Shown: positions 11,840 to 24,421, numbered from the stretch's first letter. The stretch is DNA of 64,000 bases from Cryphonectria parasitica EP155 (GCF_011745365.1 NW_024468917.1:930001-994000), one strand, 5' to 3'. The notes: generated by a model from the sequence alone, not told the origin. Numbers and translations are program-made.

Positions 11840-12977
11840 TCCCGAAGCGGCGGACTCGCGATGGTATCGATCTTGGACCGTCACAATCTGTTCGCATGAC
11901 AAAGACAGAAGCAGGCTCTGAAATACGGGGAACGGATAGATTTCTCGATAGGATACGCCGAGACGTGACTTCCTCAGCTGGCCTCCTTGTGGTACTGGCG
12001 TTGGCGTCCGAAGGCTGCATTTTCACGTGCAATGAGAGAGCGGGCGGGTGAAACGCCGCGCAGCATGCTGCCTTACACACATATTTCGGATATCACTTCC
12101 AGTTCCTGCAGCCTCCCCTCCCCTCCATTTTGCTTAGCCTTCGCACCTCCATCTCCCCACTACCCGGAGGTCTCGGGCATCTTCTTTTTTGTGCGTACAG
12201 GATGATCAGGCATGGGCAGGCATCGGTGGTTTAACGTAGATATGGATGAATATTAGTAGCGATCTGCTTTATACCATAGTATTGCTTCGGCGACATTGTC
12301 GAACAGGTCAACTTTGATGGGCAGCCGCTTAGCAATAGTCCCCGAAGGTCGATCCAGACATTGACCCGTCTTTGTCGTGGCTCATGGCCGAGGTTAAGCA
12401 GATCATCCAGACCGCCCTTTGATCTTGATGCTGGATGAAGTTCACAGTGGGTCGTTGGGGGGGGGGGTGGCATCCACTGTCCGATCACCCCACCTTCTCT
12501 CATGCTATTGACGCCCATAGAAAGAGCCCGGCGTGCACTGTTGTGTGACGGTAAACCTTAGAGGGGAGAAGAGATTGTTATTAAGGTTGAACGTTGCAAG
12601 AAGAGATGAGTTCGGTCATGTGGTTTATGCGTTTGCCTGTCCAGCAAGGCATGTCTAATATCATCATGACTACCGCCCATGCTGACCCTAGGCTTGTTTG
12701 AGATAAAAGTTGTTGGTACAAGGCTAGTGCACCAGATTTGGTTGCATAGCCTTGTATCGAGTACTTGGAGCCTGCTTGCTATAACTACACAGTATTATGG
12801 TACCTAACACCTGCCAAAGCAGATATAGAACCACTAAATTTTTCTTTTCTTTCCTTTTCAATCTCCACCGCACCTCCTGCCCTTCTCCTGGCTTCCACAA
12901 ATATTTGTCTGATATGAATCGTTAACAATCTTACGTTAAATTGGTGTCCTTCCGACCTGGCGGCTGAGATGTCTCTC

Positions 12978-13001
12978 AAAAAAAAAAAAAAAAAAAAAAA
13001 A
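12978..13001. repeat. Poly-A run (about 24 nt)
   Basis: An uninterrupted run of about 24 A in intergenic sequence. Nothing flanking it looks like a retroposed cDNA: no open frame or target-site repeat is seen. Confidence 0.9.
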
Positions 13002-13352
13002 GGGTCTGACTGGCGAGACGCATGATGGCCGCCACGTCTAGCTGGTGGCTTGACTCCGGGGGACTTCGTCCAAAGTTTGTCTCAATTGTACCCTGAACAC
13101 GCCCTCCACAGCCTCGACTAGTAGATGGAGCCTATAAAGGGTTCCCCAGAAGCATGAAAACTTTCGTGGGGGGCCATATTCCTAACGTACTCTGGATATC
13201 ACATTCAATATCGCCCCACGCAACAAGAGCACAGTACATGCGATCCGATGCGACCGAGCATTGAACGAGCATGGCATCACCCTCGAAGGTGATGACTGGA
13301 ACGATCTTCATCTTCTTGACCCCCTTTAGCGCCCGTTTCTCTCTTGGTCTCT

Positions 13353-13355
<3 letters not shown>

Positions 13356-13384
<29 letters not shown>
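13356..13384. repeat. GT dinucleotide microsatellite
   Basis: About 14 perfect GT units in intergenic sequence. It accounts for the Val-Cys or Thr-His strings in frames across it. Confidence 0.95.
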
Positions 13385-15292
13385 GTCAGCTCTGGTCGGT
13401 TCCTCGAATGCAAAGCAAGGTAAGCAACCGGGGTCAGCAGAAGCGACAGCGGCGCTGAGGAGCCACGTAGCCCGCATGGGAAGAATGTACCAACAGCAGC
13501 TTGGTACTCCGCACCCTGTACTGCGACAGCAACACACACACATGCATGCAGTCTGCAGCACGACATTGGGTTCTTGCTCCCAATCGAGCGGGCTGCAGCA
13601 ATTCTTCTCATACCTTAGTGGTCCGGCAGAAGCAGTCCCTCTCTCGCGAGCGCGCGCTCGCATAACCTACGACGAGACTATGAGCCTAAAGAAGCACAAA
13701 CAAGGCTTTGGGTTTTCGTGCTTGACGCCATACCACCGCAGCTCAACAAAAAGCAAGCTGCATATGTCTGTACAGCACAGCACAGGAGGAAGTCTTCACA
13801 TCATGCCAATACAGGGCTGTCCATGCCATGCCAGTTGCCAGACTTAAGCTGGTCTGCATGGTTCTTTTCGGCCTGATCCATACTATACCCTCAGATGCGC
13901 CCCGTCCCTTGGCTAGCGGGATGCTGTATGCACCAGCGACGTTATGGTTCGACCTGTATTGCTCCTACATAGTACGATGGTATGATATGGCTGTCTGTGG
14001 TCGTTATTCGGCACTCTGGTCATGGGGTGCTGTTGCTGCAGCCAGTTTTGATACCCCAACCCTTTGAACAGGAGTGCATGCTGAGTATGTACCACTGTGA
14101 TATGTACTATGGAACTTGTCGGGCCTGCCCTCTGGTTGTGTGTGCCGAGCCGCCAGACCTCGCACCCCCGTCCCGGCACGCTTTGTTTCCACGTTTCAGT
14201 GCATCTTGCTAGTCATTCGTTGATCTTTCTCATTTTGGGTGTCACTTATATGGCTTCCAAGCATTGATTTGCTCTGCTTTTCTGTCCCTGTCGCCTTAGA
14301 CCTGCCGTGCCGTGGTCGCTCTCAACGTGGCTCCTGTCCTTTGTCACAGTTTGTAGTGCTGAAGCCACCAGTCGATCCACATCGACAGGCTGGTCACTGT
14401 GGTCACTGGAAGACAAGCTTTGCCCATTGGCATGGATGGATCTGAGGAATTTTTCTCAAAAGTGGACACCGCGGTAATCAGAGCGTGGGGCGTCAAGCCC
14501 AAGGAAAAGAAAGCCACACAGTTTTCTTTCCCCTCGTTCTCTTCTTTCTCGCGCGCGTCTTCTTTCCCCGTATTTGTGAATTTTGTCCCACTGTGATCAT
14601 GGATGATGATTGATATCGTGACAGGGGTGCCAGTGCTTGTTCATTGGTGATAGTCTGTTGTTCATGTGGGGTGTCGCCAAAGTGGACGTCGTTGCGTTTC
14701 TGTTGCTGGGACACCCTTCCCACACACAGGACCGCAACTTCCAAATTTTCAAACGGCATGTTTGCCTTCTTCAGAATCATTTTTTCCCACGCCTTGACTT
14801 GCGTACCAAGCTTGTACTGACTGATTTCGAATCCCGACATACATACCTCTTGTTTATACCCCAAGCTTGAGCACGCTTTCTGATCTTAGGCGGCTCCAAC
14901 TTATCCATATATTGCCTGAATTCTGCTGGTGGTTTCTTTTGGAGGGAAAAATAATAATAAAACCGGTTGGGTCACTTCGCGCCTTTTCCTTCTTGGTGTT
15001 GGACATCAACAGGCGCCCTGTCTCTGTTTGTTTCTGATCGCTACATCTTGCTTATACCCAAGTAGGTCCAGTAGCTTCCTAATTCTTACTCCTGCGTGCC
15101 ACGACATCACACACACCCTCGTGGACGTACGACACAACATCCAGACAAGACCAATCATTTCCCCCGGGCACCCTCCGCCCCACAAAGCCTCACAGGCGTC
15201 GTGTCTCTGTTGGGTACCCATCTGGCCCGACCTGCATCATCCCGCAGCTGCAAGACAACGTCCCCAGGAAAGACACGAAACCCACGTCTGAC

Positions 15293-15400
15293 ATGGCGGA
15301 CGATCATAAGAAGACCATGCCCCAGGAGCCACCATCTCTTGCCGTGGCTGCTTCTTCTCTCAGTCATGATCAACCAAACCCCCCCTCCTATTCAGTATGA
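15293..15400 (+). other. uORF or displaced first exon of the acidic-protein gene
   Basis: An ATG at 15293 opens 35 codons of natural-looking protein (MADDHKKTMPQEPPSLAVAA and on) that stop in TGA at 15398-15400. That TGA overlaps the ATG at 15397 of the main frame as ATGA. A run of seven C lies inside it. Either this is an overlapping uORF allowing re-initiation, or a one-base length change in the C run has separated the true N-terminus from the main frame. Confidence 0.45.
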
Positions 15401-18400
15401 GTTATTCACAGCAGCAGTTCCGCCCCTACGAGGCAAACATCGATTACTCCCAGCTGCAGTTCTCAGATTACCCTAACCGCAATCTGCAGGTAGCAGATTA
15501 CTCCCAGGTTGAGTTTCTGGAACAGTCCGAGTCCGAGGCAGACCAAGGTGATGAAACCATGAACTATTCATATGAGAACAGTGAGTCGCCTCTCATCCTC
15601 TCTGGTCCCACACGTGACCCAGCCTGTAGTCCAGATTTGCTGACGACATGCAGATGATACCGCCGGGGCTGCTGAGGTCCCCCAGTCTCCCTCATCGCCC
15701 ACAGACAGCTCGGCACCCAGCAAGAAGACCTTGAAGAACAAGGCCAAGAAGGCAAAGCAGAAGGCCAAGGCCAAGGAGAAGAAGGCAGCTGCAACTGCCG
15801 TGCTCGCCGATGGCGACAGTGTCAGTTCATCTAGGCCGCAGACGCCCATGACACCACTGTCACCAACATCCCCCCTCTCACCTCTATCAGGCAACGACAC
15901 CGAGGGAACGGCCTCTGTGAAGAGCAAGTCCAAGAAGAAGAAGAAAAAGTCCAAGAAGAGCCCTATCTCTTCTGAGGCCACTTCTCCAGCGACCGAGCCC
16001 GCCATTGAGTCTCTGGACAGTAAGCTGGAGGAGCCAACACCAATCTCCGAGCCCCTTGTCGAGGAGAGCGCAAAGGATCCTGTACAGCCCACTGAGCCAG
16101 TCGTGGACACTCAGGTTGATAGCACCCCCGATGTCGACTCAGAACACCCCGAGACAAACGGGGCAGAGGAGTCAGCACCCGTGGCACCACAAGAGGCCAT
16201 AGTCGAGGAGCCTGCCGAGTCCGGCGAACCCGTGTTGGACAGCAGCAAGGCTGACGCCAGCCCCGAGGTCGCCTTGAAACAACCCGAGGCGACTGAGGAC
16301 GAGATAGCAACCCCAGAGACCAACAAGGATGCTCCTGCTCCTGAGGTCAAGGAGAACAGCGAGTTAGAGCCCCCCAGCTCAGAGGTTGCTGAAACTCTGG
16401 AAGTCAAGAAGGAGGAGGAGGAGGAGGAGGAGGAGGAGGAGAAGGTCGCCGCTCCCGAAGAGCCTATTGCTGAGCTCGAGGCGATCAGCGAGCCGGAGCC
16501 CACCTCAGAGGCGGCAGAGGTTCCGGAACCCAAGGAAGAAGAGGTCGCCTCTCCTGAAGAGCCTGTTGCTGCCCCGGTCGACATCGAGGAACCGAAAGTT
16601 GAGGAGCCCGCTGCGACGCAGGAGGAAGAAGAACCTGCGTCAGGGCCTGTTGAGAAGGATGACGAGGCTGTTCCCACAATCCAGGAGCATTCTGAGCCGA
16701 GTGAGCCGATTGTTGAAGCACAGTCGACTACTGAGGCCCCTGAAGAGGCCGCTCCAGCTAGCGAGGAGGTGGCTGAACTAACTCCAGAGGTTGATGACAC
16801 GCCTATCGAATCCAATGAGGACAACAACAAGGACGATCAAGCTGCTATTGCTGCGGTCGAGGAACCATCTGAACCAGCTGAGCCAGTCCCGGAATCATCG
16901 ATAAATGACGCCGATGTCGACACTCCTCCGGTGACTGAGGTGACTGAGGCAGAGAAGGAAATTGAGAGCACGCCTGCCGAAGCAAAGGAACAGGAGAGCA
17001 ACGAAGAGCAGCCTGCCATCGCTGAGACGACCGAGCAGCTCCCAAAAACGGCACCAGAGGAGCCTGCAGCCGCCGAGATCGAACCAGAGGCGGTCCAGGA
17101 ACCTGAGAAGCCAACAGCTGTCGCTGAAGATGCCAGCGCGACTGAAGAACCTCAGAGCGACGCCGTACCAGTGCCCACAGAGGACGCGACGGCAGAGCCC
17201 GAGAAGCCCAGTGACGATGCTTCTGTTCCCGCACTGGACGCTCAAGAAGCACAGTCTCCCATGGCCGCCCCAGAGCCCGTAGCAGCCCCCGCTGAGCCTG
17301 AGAGTACCGACGCGCAGAAAGAGGAGGAGGAGCCGCCACAGGCTGTCCAGGATGTTCCTGCTACCGAAGAGGAGCCGGTTGTCGAGGCAGAGGTCAAGGA
17401 GAGCGAGATTGCGGAGGAAGCTGCTGCACCTGCCGAGGAGCCTGCTGTATCTGCTGAAGAGGCGCCTGCTGCGGATGCTGAAGAGGAGGCAGCCGCACCT
17501 GTTGAAGAGCCTGCTGCTCCTGTTGAAGAAGCTGCTGCACCAGCGGAAGAGGAGGCTGTTGCATCTTCTGAAGAGCCTGCTGCACCCGCGGAAGAGGAGA
17601 CTGTTGCATCTTCTGAAGAGCCCGCAGCACCCGCGGAAGAGGAGGTTTTTGCACCTGTTGAAGAGCCTGCTGCACCTGCTGAAGAGGAGGCTGCTGCACC
17701 TGTTGAGGAGCCTGCTGTATCTGCTGAAGAGCCTGCTGTGCCTGCGGAAGAGGTACCTGCTGTGCCTGCTGAAGAGGAGCCTGCTGTACCTGCTGAAGAG
17801 GAAGCGGCTGCATCTATTGAAGAGCCCGCTGCACCCGCAGAAGAGAAAGCTGCTGCACCCGCAGAAGAACCTGCTGTGTCTGCTGAAGAGGATGCTGCTG
17901 CACCCGTTGAAGAGCCTGCTGCACCCGCTGAAGAGGAGGCAGCTGCACCTGTTGAAGAGCCCGCTGCATCTGTTGAGGAGCCTGCTGCGTCTGTTGAGGA
18001 GCCTGCTGTATCTGCTGAAGAGCCCGCTGCATCTGCTGAGGAGGTGGCTGCACCTGTTGAAGAACCTGCGGCACCCGCGGAAGAGGAAGCTGTTGCACCC
18101 GTTGAAGAGCCTTCTGCACCTGCTGAAGAGGAGCCTGCTCCACCTGTCGAGGAGGCTCGGATAGCTGCAGATGATCCGATTGCTGAGGCGATCGCTGAGT
18201 CGCAGATTGAAGACAGCAAGGCCCAAGAGGAGGATACCGCGCCAGCCGAGGAAGTTGAGGTGGTCGCTAAAGAACCGGCCGCCGAGGAAGCAGTCGCTGA
18301 GGCAAGCGCTGAGCCACAGCTCGAAGAGCACAAGACTGAAGCGGAGCCTGGTGTCCCCGCGGAGGAGGCTGCTGCACCTGTTGAGGAAGCCCTGGTCGCT

Positions 18401-21400
18401 CCAGAGGAGCCTGTCTCTGCAGAGCCGGTCGCTGAGGCCGGTATTGAGCCGCAGGCCGAGGAAAGCAAGACTGAAGAACCGGTCGCTGTACCGACCGAAG
18501 AAGCTCCAAAGGCTGCTGAGGAAATTCCGGTGGTCGCTGAGGAAGCGGTTGCCGAGACCAGCCCTGAGCCGCAGGTCGAGGAGAGCAAGATCGAGGAGCC
18601 TATTGTGGAAGAGACACCTATCACAGAGGAGACTCCTGCTCTCGAAGCTACTCCTGCTGCTGCCGATATTCCTACCACGGAAGAGAATGTTGTTACCGAT
18701 AATGCGCCGGTCGCAGAAGTTCCTGCCGCTCAAGATGCTTCTGCGACAGAGCTCGTCGAGGAGGAGCCTTCCGAGGCCGTTCCTGAGCCTGAAGCCGCCG
18801 CCACGGATGAGGTCGTCGCGGCCGAGCCTGAGACGGCAAAGCAAGAGGAGACTCGGGAGATCAAGGACGCGAGTAAGGTGGAGGATGTGGCTGATCAAGG
18901 TGAGAACCCCCCTGTAACTGCATTTGGTGACAATTTCCTCTGTGTTCACGGCGTTGGCGAAAACCATGTTGCTTCGATGAATCCTGTCTGCGTACACCTG
19001 TCACTTCCGGAGAGCGAAGTCCGAGACCGTGGGGACAATGATGCCGAGAAGACGACAGATGGCGAGACTGCGCCTCCGTCATCATCGATCGAGATGCAAG
19101 ATGGCCCCCTGGTTGAGGAACTTCGGCAAGAGGAGCGATTAGATGTGCCTGGGCAACAAGAGGAGGCCCCAGTTCTGAGCGAGGAACTCATTTCGAGCAC
19201 TGTCATTTCTCATGATGCCTCTGCCACCGAGGAGAGTGAGAGCAAAATCGGCGATGCGCCCGATGATATAGTGGACACACCTAACGATAACATTGGCGGA
19301 TCATCAGTCGAGACATCAATTAACAAGCCCGAAGCCGAGGCACAGCCAACAAGCGAAGGGCAAACCGAAGTCTTGAACGAGGGGCCTGCCAGTGAGGCAC
19401 AACCATCTCCAACAACATCCGAGCCTGACACCGAGAACGCCCCCGCTCCTGCAGAAGAGCATAGAGACCATGTTGCCGAGGATAGTCCCTCAGTGCCCGG
19501 TGAGGAGCTCGTCAACGAGGACTCTTCCAGCACGAAAGCTGAGGAGAAGCCTAGTCAGAACAGCGACAAGGCAGACGACCTGGGCGGCGCAGTAGGCGCA
19601 ATGGCTGCCGGGTCTCTCTTGATGACTCCTGTGGTGTCGGCTGCAAGTCACGAGGTCGGCAAGGAGCCCGAACCAACACCAGAGGATGTCGTGTCCCGAG
19701 ACATCTCAGACGGTAATCCCACGGAGCCATCAGCTCATGATCTCCTGCCTTCATCCCTATCCCCTACCCCCGATACTGCTACCACTGTCGAACCTGCCAA
19801 GACGCTTCCATCTGCCGGGTCACAGTACGGCACATTCAGTACAGAACAACAAGAAGCGCAGACTCTCTCCGGAGGGGACGAGCGCGAGCGTGCTAGTGGA
19901 GCCACCGAGTCTTCAGCCAGGTCTCTCAAGGACGTTGTGGTGAAGGATGAGGTGGGCGGGCATGCATTTGCTGCCGCTGCATCTACTACATCAGGCAAGC
20001 TTACCATCCTGGCATCAGTTGCTCTCGGTGTCTACGCCGTGTTCAAACTCGCTAATGGTGCGTGGGGCTCAAGGTATCCTTGAGCCGACCTCATCTGAGC
20101 AAGCATTGAGCTCTGCCACCGCCGCCGACGACTGCGACCCAGTCGTCGCGCGAGATGAGGGCGAGCACAATCTCAGGTCGGGGGACGGAGATACAGAGAA
20201 GGGAGATGATCATGACGCTAATGCCGCTGCTGTGGGAGAGACTGCTGATGAAAAGGAAATCACCACTCATTCTTCTGAGGCTGGGGATGCGGAGCAACTT
20301 TGCGATGGCAATCTGCAGACCGAGGGAGAAGACGGACAGACTGAGAAGCCATCAATACCTGAAGAAGATATACAAGAAGGCATCCAAACCACACCACCAC
20401 CGCTCGAGACTACTTCGCACGATCAGCCTGACACTTCCACGGTCTCGCAAGAAACTGACGGCGAGGTCAACACTACGCAAGACGATGTTGCAGAATCGAC
20501 CATGGAAGAGGACTCACCCGCCAAAAACGAATCCGATGCACCTAGCGACCCACCACCCACCAAAGAGCTGGAGGATGGTGTTCAACCGCCGGAGGACGAG
20601 CCAGAAACGCAGCCAGAGAACCCATCCGACAGCCAGGAATCGCCAAGCGACTTGCCGCAAGAGACCACAGTGGAAAGCACCATAGGGGAAAAGGTACCAG
20701 AGGATGGTGTCTCGCAACAGGGTGCCCAAGACGATCCCTCAAAGGAGGAGCCTGCCACAATGGCGAATGATCGTGCAGACACTGAGATCACGCAAGAAGA
20801 GCTTACTCATGAACTCAGCAATCAGCCAGACATCGATACAGCAGCTGGCGATCGAGAAGACGACTCTGGTGTGAACCTCAACGTTGGCAACGATGGCAAT
20901 GCTTTGACACCACAATTGGAAGACACTGAGCAGCCCACAGAACAAGTTTCTGAGAGCGAAAAGACAGTTGCCCCTGCCGAAAACACTTCTCAAGAAAGTC
21001 TTGCGCCACTAGGAGAGCTCGACCAGCTGCCTGTGGTTGAGCAACCCACGGCGGAGTCGGATGCACCACATGATACGGACGATGGTTCCTCAGCGAAGGA
21101 TGCTAATGCGTCTACTGTTCAACAAGATGAGCAGCCCAAGGATGGAGAGGCTAATCAGGAGCCCTCAACTGTTCTTGAAGGCCCGGCATCGGATGAACAA
21201 CTAGTTCAAAAGCCGACCATCGACGAGCAGACAAGCGTCAGCGGTGGCGACCAAGAGCCATCACAAGGGCTACCTGACGAAAAAGAGACGCCCGGTGACA
21301 CCCTGTTGGAAGAGGGCTCCAGTGACAAGCTGGACGCCATCATTGAGCCTGAGGAGCAAGGACAAGCCAAGCCAGAGGCAGTCAGTGGTCAAGATCAGAG

Positions 21401-23045
21401 TGACTCCAGTCAGCCAACAGAAGATACGGCAGTAACTGAGCCAAGCTCTGATCAGGGTGCTGAGGAAGATCTCAAAGATGCTGCCCTTGCCACAGCTGCG
21501 GCTGCTACTGTTGTTGCCGCAGCAGCAGCGGACGAGGCACCAAAACCGGCTTCAGGCGCCTTACTGGAGTCCTCAGAAGAAGCTGATGCGCCTCACACAG
21601 CTGACGAAGAGGTTGAGGCAGTGGAAGCTCCGCCATCTGCCGAGCAGAAGGACCTTGAGGTGGCCGTCTCGGAAGAAGCATTGCCACCGTCTGCTCCTGA
21701 AAGCGAGGGGCCTACAATGGTCCAGCCAGACGTAAGCGTGGCCCTCAACCAGACCTCCAAGCCTCGTCCCAGTCGTCGTGACTCTTCCACGCAGACTGAC
21801 GAGCTCTGGCGACCAAAGACTCCCCTTCCTCGAGACGGCACCTCAGTGCCCGACGCAAATAACGCAGCGCCGCAGAGTGTGGCCCAAGACGGACTCTCGA
21901 GAAGTGCAAGCACGCGGAGTGCCAATCAAGCTGAAGAAGTCGTTGCTGCAGCTGGCATTATCCGCGCGGCTGCCGACGCCCTAGGCGACACCAGCGAGCG
22001 CGTAGCAGACGTGGTCAAGGATTTAGAGCAGCAACATGGAACCGCTGACACTCCACCGAACGCCAGAGACAGGAGGAGGACTACGGGGGATGCTAACAGC
22101 AGACTTCGTACCTCTGCTAACAGGCTCACAGGTGTTGTTGATAGGACTTCTAAGGAGGATAAGGCGTATCCACCGCGCGCCAGGTCAGGCACTCACGGAT
22201 CACGCTCCAGCAGGCCCAGCACTCGTGATGGCAAGGAAGGCACACCTCGATCACTGCATCGCCACTCTTCTCACAAACACCGCCACGGCCACGAGGGTGA
22301 TCGCGAGGCTGAGCAGGGAAATCCCCAGACGCCACCGCGCACAGCAGAGAGCGGTCACAGCCATCGGTCCCGAAAGGAGCGCACGCCTCAAGAGCAAGCC
22401 GAGCATGACAGACGCAAGGAGGAGCGCCGGCTTGCACGCAAGAAGGAAGAGGAGCGCGAGAAGCTCAAGATTGACTCGCCCTCTGCCGAGTCCAAGGGCA
22501 AAGACGGCGACATTTCGCCAGCTGCCGACCGCAGGAGCTCGCGCCGAACTAGCTCTAGCCGGAAGGAGGCCGCATCTTCCGGCCACCCTACCACCCGCAC
22601 TGAGAGCTCCGCGCCGCCGCCGGCGAGCAAGAAGTTCTTTGACCTCAAGGGTGGCCAGTCAGTCGTCAATACCCCTTTCGGCGGACCCTTGGAAGCTGAG
22701 ACAGCTCCCAAGGACGCCTCACTCAAGCGCACAGCCACGGCGGCATCCAGCAAAGAGAAGGGAATTCACCGCTCGCTGAGCCAGAGCCACGCCAAGCTTG
22801 AGAAAGCCCGCGCGGAAGAGTCTGTTAAAGCAAGCAAGGAGAAGGAGAGGGCCGCGCCTTCAACTCCTAGTACCTCCAACAGCCACGAAGCCAAGGACGA
22901 AGGCAAGAGCCGCGATGACAAGCACCGCCGATCAAGGATGGAGAGGCGTGGGTCCCAGCTGAAGGAGGGAGGCCACAAGGAGGAGAAGGAGAAGAAGAAG
23001 TCTGGTGGGCTGAAGGGGATGTTCAAGAGGATGTTCTCCTCGTAA
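15397..23045 (+). CDS. Giant acidic Pro/Ala/Glu-repeat protein
   Basis: The preferred model has exons 15397-15580, 15654-20057 and 20143-23045, giving 2,496 residues. Without the second intron the frame stops at 20083 (1,537 residues) and the second half has no start. The 85-nt intron (GTGCGT donor, CCCAG acceptor) restores frame exactly. In order: a Tyr/Gln-rich start with three DYSQ(L/V) phrases, a Lys-rich segment, a long Glu/Pro/Ala-rich low-complexity region with tandem repeats, one hydrophobic stretch (LTILASVALGVYAVFKLA) just before the second intron, a second acidic half, a moderately ordered piece around STQTDELWRPKTPLP and IIRAAADALGDTSERVADVV, a Ser/Arg/His-rich basic region, and a Lys-rich amphipathic C-terminus ending GLKGMFKRMFSS. 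Disordered structural or membrane-tethered scaffold is an inference. A possible in-frame intron at 18900-19058 would remove 53 non-acidic residues. Confidence 0.7.
17404..18160 (+). repeat. Coding tandem repeat, EEPAAPAEEE-type units
   Basis: About 250 residues are built from imperfect units of the pattern EEPA(A/V)(P/S)(A/V)EEE(A)AAPV. The units differ mainly by silent changes (GCT/GCA/GCG/GCC Ala codons, GAA/GAG Glu codons) and by whole-unit insertion, so copy number probably varies between strains. A second, longer-period repeat of the form VAEA..EPQ.EESK.EEP occurs four times from about 18.19 to 18.60 kb. Confidence 0.9.
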
Positions 23046-24121
23046 TCTCATCGGTCAGGTCTCATTCACTGGGAGGGTGGTTCCCCCGTCCCCCTCCCAA
23101 AACAAAGGTCGTCTGGAAAAGGGCTTGGTGGGGGCAAACTATGGTGGTGATGGGTGGCCACGGAAAACTTTGCTGGTAGAGGTGGGAAGTGGTTGGTCCA
23201 AATCTTCTTTGGGTCTCATTCTTAATCTGTCTACTTATTACTTTCTTTAATTTTTCCCTCGTGGCGAACGACCATCAACATTCACGTGGTATGGGTTTGT
23301 GATGCAGGGTTGTGTACCGCTTAGGTATTACTATAGAGTCTTACCAGAGTGCTAAAAACGAAAGAAAAAAGGAGGGCTTGGAGAGCTAAGGAAAGTGGAT
23401 GGCATGGTGAAAGAAGTGGAAAGGAGGTGAAGCGTATTCAGATAATTTTCACAAACTTGATTTGATTGCATGCATACCCTGAGAGCAGATTCATTCCAAT
23501 GAATAATTGTTTGTCCCGTCATCAGCCTGCATAATGCTCCTTTCCCCTTTCCCTTACTATCTTGTCTTATCTTTTCGTTTCTCGTTTTCGCATCTGTTCT
23601 TCTTTTCTCTCTTTCCTTGCCCTATTCTTGTCACTAGGTTTGTTTTACGTTCTTTATATTTGAGGGGGGGGAGGGGGGGTTGTTTGGCCTACCAACAGAC
23701 ATAGAAGTCGTTTCGTTGATGTCTTGAACAGCCGATAGTCGCGCAACCGTAGGACCTACTTGCATCCGATGCCATGTGGTTACCAGCCCTGGTTACCACA
23801 ACAGCAATTATTCTTGAGTCTCTGTACTCAAGGCCTGTACTTAGCACCGCTCTTGTCAGCATAAAGCTTGAAAGTACTCTGGCATCTTGGTATTTCGCAG
23901 TGGTTCATGACATGATGGGTCTGGGATGTCATTTCAGAAGGCCCAACCTGGACATAGGAATTCTATCTGATAATCGTTTTCTCTCTCAATGCAGGTGGCT
24001 TACATCCTGGCCCAAGATTTGGGTCAGGTTGGCTTCCAATGATGAGCACATGCAGACATATCTCATGTAAAGGAGTTTCTTACACGGAAGCAACCATCCT
24101 CACGTGGACTTCATGGTTTTA
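23046..24121. other. 3' UTR and upstream region of xylanase gene
   Basis: The stretch starts with the 3' end of the acidic-protein gene and continues into the xylanase upstream region. It holds pyrimidine-rich tracts at 23.52-23.64 kb. No gene is seen. Confidence 0.5.
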
Positions 24122-24128
24122 GGCTAAA
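24122..24128 (+). promoter_or_regulatory. Candidate XlnR/Xyr1 site (GGCTAAA)
   Basis: GGCTAAA is the classical binding core of the fungal xylanolytic activator XlnR. Here it lies about 400 bp upstream of a GH10 xylanase start codon, in the right kind of context. A seven-base match alone is weak evidence; position and gene identity strengthen it. Confidence 0.5.
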
Positions 24129-24421
24129 GGTATATTGAGCCCTGGCTCATATGCCAAGCAGGCATTTAATCTCTCACCCCTCCTTTTTTTCGCCCAGCCT
24201 GCCTGAAAAGCTTATGGCACGAGCTCGGTCCTGTGTGAGGTCTGGAGCACTAATCCGCATTGAGCACGGAAGAAAAATATGAGGAACTGTTCAGGATGAA
24301 AAGCAGATTCCAGAGAGGCGTACTATGTGGTAAGGGTCAGCGAGAGCCAAGGTGCAGGTTCCCGGTTGAGCGGAAAGTGAGACAGAGCCAAGAAATGGTG
24401 ATTAAATTGTGGAAGGCCAAA

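Larger units (their letters stand above)
11840..15292. other. Long intergenic region with simple repeats
   Basis: About 3.4 kb separates VPS32 from the giant acidic-protein gene. It contains the VPS32 3' UTR, a poly-A run, a GT microsatellite and pyrimidine-rich leader-like sequence from about 14.5 kb on. Open frames here are short and lack protein-like composition. I see no gene. Confidence 0.45.

Noticed and set aside
12978..13001. Poly-A run as a retroposon tail
   Set aside because: No open frame or target-site duplication accompanies it.
13132..13663. Minus-strand frames of 128 and 159 codons
   Set aside because: They run through the GT microsatellite (Thr-His strings) and have no recognisable domain.
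16895..18997. A 700-codon open frame on the minus strand opposite the acidic repeat, and a 478-codon one at 17242-18678
   Set aside because: Both mirror the Glu/Pro/Ala codon repeat (GAG/GCT/CCT read backwards as Leu-Leu/Ser-Ser/Arg strings). They are shadows of a compositionally biased sense gene.
19947..20142. ATG at 19947 as the start of a separate second gene
   Set aside because: It lies inside the first frame with no promoter; the peptide before 20143 is a frame-shifted reading of the hydrophobic segment. The intron model explains both halves.
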